Of a stretch of DNA of 64,000 nucleotides, positions 59,704 through 64,000 are shown in pieces. Position 1 is the first letter of the stretch, and every line of letters starts with the position of its first letter. The notes under the pieces were generated by a model. That model saw nothing but the letters and a program-made list of their open reading frames with translations. It made no database searches and was not told the DNA's origin. The translations under genes and the position numbers were made by a program. Where the stretch lies: positions 4,365,001 through 4,429,000 of the forward strand of contig NZ_CP137852.1 of the NCBI RefSeq assembly GCF_033547095.1. The letters are read 5' to 3'. Origin of the DNA: Sediminicoccus rosea. Lineage in GTDB: Bacteria > Pseudomonadota > Alphaproteobacteria > Acetobacterales > Acetobacteraceae.

Positions 59704-60553
59704 GATCCTTGCCGTTATTGCAGGATTTTTCCCGCTTTGCGAGGCATGGTCCCAGGCGGGGATACAAAGCCCGCCAACGGCCACACCCCCGACCGCCCCT
59801 CCGGCAGTCGCCACCCCGTCGCCCGCGCAGGCTTCGCGCCTGGAAATGATCCGGGCGCGAGGCGAGTTGAAAGTTTGCATCTGGCCTGATTATTTCGCCA
59901 TCTCTTTCCGAAACCCTCGCAACAGCGAGTTGGAAGGCATCGACATTGATCTCGCCCGGGCCCTGGCGGCCCGGCTTTCGGTGCGACTCACCTTCGTCGA
60001 GACCAACTTCGCCGTCTTCATGGACCGGATCGAGGCCGGCGATTGCGACATCGCCATGATGGGGGTGGGCATCACGCCCGCCCGCGCGCAGCGCGTCGCC
60101 TTCAGCCGCCCCTATCTGGCGAGCCCCATGTATGCGGTGACCACCCGCAACAATGCCCGCATCCGCAACTGGTCGGACATCGACACGCCCGGCACCGTGG
60201 TGGCGGTGGCCGCCGGCACCATCATGGAGCCGCTGATGAGCCGCACGCTGCGGCGCGCGGAACTGCTGGTGGTCGTGCCCCCCCGCTCGCGCGAGGCGGA
60301 GATCCAGGCCGGCCGGGCGGATGTCTTCATGAGCGACTTCCCCTACACCCGCCGCATGCTGCCGATGCATGACTGGGCCCGGGTGATCGACCCGCCCGAC
60401 CGCTTCGGCGAGACGCTCTATGCCTGGGCGCTGCCCATGCACGACGCGCCCTGGCTGGCCGAGGTCAACAGCTTCGTCGGCGCGGCGCGCGCCGATGGCA
60501 CGCTGGCCCGCGCCGCGGCCCGGCACGGGCTGACGCCGATCCTGATCCGCTGA
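59675..60553 (+). CDS. orphan periplasmic solute-binding protein (family 3, amino-acid type)
   Basis: A 292-residue exported protein. GGAGAG at 59665-59670 supports ATG 59675; an internal ATG at 59702 is weaker. Signal peptide: [16 protein letters not shown] (cleavage about residue 28), then a Pro-rich spacer. The mature domain is a type 2 binding fold: [63 protein letters not shown] and [10 protein letters not shown]. No permease or ATPase follows, so it is likely a ligand sensor for the divergent hybrid kinase rather than a transporter part. The head-to-head overlap (59675-59703) means the two genes share regulatory DNA. Confidence 0.88.
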   Translation: MLLRSAFRPMILAVIAGFFPLCEAWSQAGIQSPPTATPPTAPPAVATPSPAQASRLEMIRARGELKVCIWPDYFAISFRNPRNSELEGIDIDLARALAARLSVRLTFVETNFAVFMDRIEAGDCDIAMMGVGITPARAQRVAFSRPYLASPMYAVTTRNNARIRNWSDIDTPGTVVAVAAGTIMEPLMSRTLRRAELLVVVPPRSREAEIQAGRADVFMSDFPYTRRMLPMHDWARVIDPPDRFGETLYAWALPMHDAPWLAEVNSFVGAARADGTLARAAARHGLTPILIR

Positions 60554-60556
60554 CGC

Positions 60557-61501
60557 CTATCCCACAGCGCCCGGGTCGGTGTTTGCGCCGCACACCAGCA
60601 CCCCCACCCGGGCGCCCGGCGGCGGCGTCCATGCGCCGCTGAGCAGCGCGGCCAGCGCCGCGGCCCCGCCCGGCTCGGCCACCAGCCGGGCATGGTCCCA
60701 GAGGGCGCGCTGCGCGGCGCGGATCGCGTCATCGGCCACCAGGACGGAGTCGAGTCGCCCCCGCGCCGCGAGCCGCGCCACGATCGGGAACATCAACCTG
60801 CCCACCTGCCGCGCCCCCAGGCTGTCCGCCGCCAGGCCGCCGACCGGCGCGGGCACCGGCCGCCCGGCCGCCAGCGCGGCATGCAGGCCGGGGCAGCCCT
60901 CGGGCTCGACGGCGACGAGGCTCACCCCGGTCGCCGCATGCCAGGCGGCAATGCCGCCCAGCAGGCCGCCGCCGCCCACCGCGATCAGCAGATGGGTGAG
61001 GCCGGGCACCTGCTCCTGCCATTCCAGAGCGACCGTCCCCTGCCCGGCCAGGACTTCCGGCTGGTCATAGGCATGGACCATGAGGGCGCCGGTCTCAGCC
61101 GCGCGCGCCTCGCTCGCCTGCCGCGCCTCGTCATAGGTGGCGCCCCCCACGATGAGACGCGCGCCGAAGCCGCGGATGCGGGCGCGCTTCGCCTCGGCCG
61201 CAATCTCGGGGACGAAGATCTCGGCCGGCACGCCGAGGCTGGCGGCGGCGGCCGCCACCGCCGCGCCGTGATTGCCGCCCGAGGCCGCGATGACGCCGGC
61301 CGGCGGCACGCCCAGCGCCCGCATGCGGTTGAAGGCGCCGCGCGGCTTGAAGCTGCCGGCCACCTGCAGCATCTCGAGCTTCAGGCAGCCCCAGCCGGGC
61401 AGGTCGAGCAGGGGCGTGCGGCGGATGTCGCCGGCGATGCGCCCAGCGGCGGCGGCAATGTCGGCGGCGGCGATGGCGGTGGAATCAGGGGCTTGGGACA
61501 T
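60557..61501 (-). CDS. PLP-dependent threonine/serine dehydratase-like enzyme
   Basis: A 314-residue fold type II PLP enzyme. The cofactor lysine is Lys52 in AGSFKPRGAFNR; ASGGNHGAAVA is the substrate loop; GGGGLLGG binds the phosphate; the C-terminal EPGGAAALAALL is also conserved. It deaminates Thr or Ser, or acts as a related racemase (ThrDH-like single domain without the ACT domain of IlvA). The start at 61501 is the most natural ATG, though its ribosome-binding site is weak and an earlier ATG is possible. It is divergent from hprK with about 85 bases between starts, and convergent with the binding protein gene, stops three bases apart. Confidence 0.87.
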   Translation of the reverse strand: MSQAPDSTAIAAADIAAAAGRIAGDIRRTPLLDLPGWGCLKLEMLQVAGSFKPRGAFNRMRALGVPPAGVIAASGGNHGAAVAAAAASLGVPAEIFVPEIAAEAKRARIRGFGARLIVGGATYDEARQASEARAAETGALMVHAYDQPEVLAGQGTVALEWQEQVPGLTHLLIAVGGGGLLGGIAAWHAATGVSLVAVEPEGCPGLHAALAAGRPVPAPVGGLAADSLGARQVGRLMFPIVARLAARGRLDSVLVADDAIRAAQRALWDHARLVAEPGGAAALAALLSGAWTPPPGARVGVLVCGANTDPGAVG

Positions 61502-61586
61502 GCCGCGAGGTGCCCCGAGGACGCCCTTCCGCACAAGCCCCAATCCTGCCATAAACTCCCGCGTTGGAACCTTGTGGACGCCGGGA

Positions 61587-62033
61587 ATGCTCCTGCACGG
61601 TAGCTGCGCGGCCCTGGCAGGCGAAGGCGTCCTCCTTCTCGCGCCCCCGGGCGGTGGCAAGTCGGACCTGCTGCTGCGCCTCCTCGGGCAAGGCTGGATC
61701 CTGGTAGCGGATGACCAAGTGATGCTGGAGGCTGATCAGGGCCTGTTGCGCGCTTCCCCGCCCTCGGCGCTGGCCGGGCGGATGGAAGTGTTCGGCCTCG
61801 GCCTGCTGGAGCGCCTGCCCTGGCAGGCGGCCCCCCTCAGGCTGGCCGCACATCTCGTGCCGCAGGCCGAGCTGCCGCGCCTGCCCGAGCCCGCCGCCTG
61901 GTCGGCCCTCGGCATCAGCCTCCCCGCCATCCGCCTGCACGGCGCCGCCCCGTCGGCGCCCGAGCTGCTGCGCCGCGCGCTGGACGTGCTGGCCGGGCGC
62001 ATCGGCATGGGCGCCGGCGCCTTCGCCGCATGA
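61587..62033 (+). CDS. hprK: HPr kinase/phosphorylase, short alphaproteobacterial type
   Basis: A 148-residue protein corresponding to the C-terminal catalytic domain only, as usual in Alphaproteobacteria (full-length Gram-positive HprK has about 310). Walker A is APPGGGKS (19-26) and the acidic pair ADD (42-43) follows; the LLHGSC start is typical. It phosphorylates HPr on a regulatory serine and also reverses it. The start ATG 61587 is the best fit; no strong ribosome-binding site is visible. It overlaps rapZ by ATGA and heads the regulatory PTS operon. Confidence 0.92.
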   Translation: MLLHGSCAALAGEGVLLLAPPGGGKSDLLLRLLGQGWILVADDQVMLEADQGLLRASPPSALAGRMEVFGLGLLERLPWQAAPLRLAAHLVPQAELPRLPEPAAWSALGISLPAIRLHGAAPSAPELLRRALDVLAGRIGMGAGAFAA

Positions 62034-62971
62034 AGGACGAGACCCGCCCCTTCGTGCTCGTCACCGGCCTTTCCGGCGCGGGCAAGGCCTCCATCCTGCG
62101 CGTGCTGGAGGATCTGGGCTTCGAGACGGTGGACAACCCGCCGCTCGCCATCCTCGACGCGCTGGTGCAAGAGGGCAGCGGCCCGATCGCCGCTGGCATC
62201 GACACGCGCACCCGCGGCTTCGATCCGGCCAAGGCGCTGGCCGCCATCGCGCGCCTGCGCCAGCGCCCCGACATCGCCGCGACCCTGGTTTATGCGACCG
62301 CCGAGGAGGAGGTGCTGCTGCGCCGCTACACGGAGACGCGGCGCCGCCACCCGCTCGCCCCCGGCGGCCCGCTCGGCAGCCGCGTGCAGGACGGCATCGC
62401 GCGTGAGGCCGCATTGCTCGCCCCCCTGCGCGAGGCGGCGGACCTCATCCTCGACACCTCCACCCTGCCCCTGCCCGAGCTGCGCCGCCTGATCGAGGCG
62501 CGCTTCAAGCCCGAAGGCGCGCCGGGGCTGAACATCAACCTCAAATCCTTCGGCTTCCCCAAGGGCCTCCCGCGCGAGGCGGACCTCGTCTTCGACATGC
62601 GCTTCCTGGCGAATCCGCATTACGACGCGCTGCTGCGGCCGATGACGGGGCGCGATGCCGCGGTCGCAGAATATGTGGCGGCCGATCCGGATTTCCCGGC
62701 CTTCTGGACGCGCCTGGTCGGCTTCATCGAGCCGCTGCTGCCGCGTTACGTGTCCGAGGGCAAGAAATACCTCACCATCGCCATCGGCTGCACCGGCGGG
62801 CGCCATCGTTCCGTCTTCGTGGTCGAAAAACTGGCAGCCCATCTCCGGCAGCAGGGCTGGCGTGTGGATGTCGCGCATCGGGAACTGGGTCAGCTGCCCG
62901 ATATGGTGTTATCAACCCCTGCTTCCCCCCCATCGCCCCCCATGCCCCTCACCGTGAATACCGAAACATGA
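62030..62971 (+). CDS. rapZ: RapZ nucleotide-binding RNase adaptor-like protein
   Basis: A 313-residue protein. The P-loop is GLSGAGKAS near residue 13 (Ala replaces the usual Ser/Thr right after the lysine, with Ser next), followed by DNPP and GIDTRTRGF. The C-terminal half has INLKSFGFPKGLPREADLVFDMRFLANPHY, PLLPRYVSEGKKYLTIAIGCTGGRHRSVF and HREL. In E. coli RapZ controls glucosamine-6-phosphate synthesis via small RNAs; in Alphaproteobacteria its role is less clear but it is always next to PTS genes. Overlaps hprK and the EIIA gene by ATGA. Confidence 0.93.
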   Translation: MKDETRPFVLVTGLSGAGKASILRVLEDLGFETVDNPPLAILDALVQEGSGPIAAGIDTRTRGFDPAKALAAIARLRQRPDIAATLVYATAEEEVLLRRYTETRRRHPLAPGGPLGSRVQDGIAREAALLAPLREAADLILDTSTLPLPELRRLIEARFKPEGAPGLNINLKSFGFPKGLPREADLVFDMRFLANPHYDALLRPMTGRDAAVAEYVAADPDFPAFWTRLVGFIEPLLPRYVSEGKKYLTIAIGCTGGRHRSVFVVEKLAAHLRQQGWRVDVAHRELGQLPDMVLSTPASPPSPPMPLTVNTET

Positions 62972-63414
62972 TTGGTCTTGTGCTCGTCACCCATGGGCGG
63001 CTCGCGCTCGAATTGCGCCACGCCATGGAGCATGTGGTGGGCCCCCAGCCGGCGGTCGCCACCGTCTGCATCGGTCCCGAGGACGACATGGAGGGGCGGC
63101 GCGCCGATATCCGCGCCCGGATCGCCGATGTGGACCAGGGGGATGGCGTGATCGTCCTGACCGACATCGCGGGCGGCACGCCCTCCAACCTCGCCTTCTC
63201 GCTGGCCGATCACAAGACGATCGAGGTGATCGCGGGCGTGAACCTGCCGCTGCTGGTCAAGCTCGCGAAGATCCGCGGCAGCGAACCGCTGGCCGAAGCG
63301 GTGGACCATGCCGCCAAGGCGGGCCGAAAATACATCACCGCCGCGAGTGACCTCGCAAACGGCCAGGCCACGCCCCAAATGGCGGGCAAGAACGGGAATG
63401 GAAGCGCCCAATGA
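62968..63414 (+). CDS. PTS system mannose-type EIIA domain protein
   Basis: A 148-residue cytoplasmic protein. VLVTHGRLALEL carries the phosphorylation His9; TDIAGGTPSN and AGVNLPLLVKL are the conserved later blocks of the mannose-family EIIA fold. No EIIB/C/D permease genes follow, so it acts as a phosphate sink or regulator, receiving phosphate from HPr. The C-terminus has a polar Gly/Asn-rich tail. ATGA overlap with rapZ and with the HPr gene. Confidence 0.93.
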   Translation: MIGLVLVTHGRLALELRHAMEHVVGPQPAVATVCIGPEDDMEGRRADIRARIADVDQGDGVIVLTDIAGGTPSNLAFSLADHKTIEVIAGVNLPLLVKLAKIRGSEPLAEAVDHAAKAGRKYITAASDLANGQATPQMAGKNGNGSAQ

Positions 63415-63791
63415 ACGAGTGGCCCACGGAAGAGGGCGGCACGCCGCACCTGGCCTCCGCCGCCGAGAGCCCGGCGCCGCCGCTGGATTGCGGCTGCCCA
63501 GGGGGTGAATCCGGTGGCGGCATGGTGCTGAAGCGCACCATCAAGATCATCAACAGCCGCGGCCTGCACGCGCGCGCCGCTGCCAAGCTCGTGGCCGTGG
63601 CCGAGCGCTATTCCGCCTGCCTGAACGTGACGCGGTCCGGCCAGACCGTGCCCGCCTGCTCCATCATGGGGCTGATGATGCTGGGCGCCGGCCAAGGCAG
63701 CGAGGTGACGCTCGAGGCCGAGGGCTGGGATGCGCGCGAGGCGCTGGACGCGGTGGCCGGGCTGATCGAAGCCGGCTTCCATGAAGACTGA
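63411..63791 (+). CDS. ptsH: phosphocarrier protein HPr with N-terminal extension
   Basis: A 126-residue protein; the HPr domain itself is residues 38-126. Active-site His53 is in NSRGLHARAAAKL, and the regulatory serine, Ser84, in ACSIMGLMML, the site used by HprK. The first 37 residues are an unusual Pro/Gly/Ala-rich extension with CGC at about 27-29, and the ATG at 63411 overlaps the EIIA stop (ATGA). An internal ATG at 63522 would give a standard 89-residue HPr. Both products could exist. HPr passes phosphate from EI to EIIA. Confidence 0.93.
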   Translation: MNEWPTEEGGTPHLASAAESPAPPLDCGCPGGESGGGMVLKRTIKIINSRGLHARAAAKLVAVAERYSACLNVTRSGQTVPACSIMGLMMLGAGQGSEVTLEAEGWDAREALDAVAGLIEAGFHED

Positions 63792-64000
63792 GGCGGGCAA
63801 GAGCGAAGCGGAGCCCCGGCCGGAGCCGAAGCCGGAGGCCAAGCCCGCGCGCCGCGGCGCGAAGCCGGCCGAGCAACGCCTCTCGGGCATTCCCGTCTCG
63901 CCCGGCATCGTCATCGGCACCATCTACGACACCACCGAGGCCCCGGCCGAAGCACCGCGCCGCGAGATCACCGCCGATGCGGTGGAACTGGAGCGCACCA
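63781..64000 (+). CDS. ptsI: PTS enzyme I, N-terminal part (runs off the window)
   Basis: The frame is open to the last base. ATG 63781 overlaps the end of ptsH by 11 bases. After a Lys/Pro/Glu-rich extension of about 30 residues comes RLSGIPVSPGIVIGTIYD and later VELERT, the N-terminal pattern of phosphoenolpyruvate-protein phosphotransferase. Enzyme I autophosphorylates with PEP and donates to HPr. Only about 73 residues are visible, so the catalytic His is outside the window. Confidence 0.9.
   Translation, partial: MKTEAGKSEAEPRPEPKPEAKPARRGAKPAEQRLSGIPVSPGIVIGTIYDTTEAPAEAPRREITADAVELERT

Noticed and set aside
1-64000. CRISPR arrays, tRNA/rRNA genes, insertion sequences
   Set aside because: No regularly spaced direct repeats, no cloverleaf or rRNA sequence and no transposase frame were recognised on either strand.

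Overview
The window is a GC-rich (about 70%), densely packed stretch of an alphaproteobacterial chromosome. Several features point to Acetobacteraceae (a Roseomonas/Roseococcus-like organism), although no 16S rRNA or other taxonomic marker is present: an AcsAB-type fused cellulose synthase with BcsQ, a regulatory PTS operon with a short HprK, RapZ next to hprK, and an orphan tripartite-tricarboxylate binding protein. Genes commonly overlap by ATGA, GTGA or TGATG, so translational coupling is widespread.

Layout. (1) 1-10607: a podovirus (T7-supergroup-like) morphogenesis and lysis module. It runs from the portal C-terminus through scaffold, major capsid, tail tubes, tail fibre, terminases and holin candidate to a SleB-type endolysin. 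The capsid gene is framed by a 41-bp inverted repeat. No integrase or att site is visible, and the module stops 12 bp before chromosomal genes. (2) 10620-17897: housekeeping and transport genes (DUF952, EamA, pyrD, HAD phosphatase, azlCD, Bug-type binding protein, RidA, lipoprotein, hslO). (3) 17953-23921: a MarR regulator with a coupled 31-residue membrane peptide, divergent from a cluster resembling the lower nicotinate pathway (NicX-like ring-cleaving dioxygenase, NicD-like hydrolase, acyl-CoA dehydrogenase, CoA ligase) and a ketopantoate-reductase-like gene. (4) 23984-29137: a four-gene, fully coupled operon of MacA-like adaptor, histidine-ammonia-lyase-family enzyme with altered active-site residues, ABC ATPase and FtsX-type permease. 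I consider this the best candidate for an undescribed system. (5) 29138-34179: DUF1203, a cyclase-family hydrolase, DUF4394, an ECF sigma/anti-sigma pair preceded by an IalB-like protein, and an aldo/keto reductase. (6) 34286-44108: cellulose synthesis operon (proline-rich BcsP/R-like, BcsQ, BcsAB fusion, BcsC). (7) 44256-51605: phosphodiesterase, epoxide-hydrolase-like protein, then a tandem glycine riboswitch controlling gcvT-gcvH-gcvP. (8) 51672-57062: NTF2-like protein, TlpA divergent from argH-lptM, rpmJ, photolyase, creatininase-family protein. (9) 57067-60553: hybrid histidine kinase overlapping head-to-head with a periplasmic binding protein. (10) 60557-64000: serine/threonine dehydratase divergent from the regulatory PTS operon hprK-rapZ-EIIA(man)-ptsH-ptsI, the last gene cut by the window end.

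How the parts work together. Glycine binding to the riboswitch should switch on its own cleavage system. The cellulose genes form one transcription unit covering placement (BcsQ), c-di-GMP-controlled synthesis and translocation (BcsAB with a PilZ domain) and outer-membrane export (BcsC). The PTS genes form a phosphorelay without a sugar permease and are probably regulatory. In the MacA/lyase/ABC operon, enzyme and exporter appear to be made together, which suggests the pump moves the enzyme's product or substrate. That is inference. No tRNA, rRNA, CRISPR array or insertion sequence was recognised.
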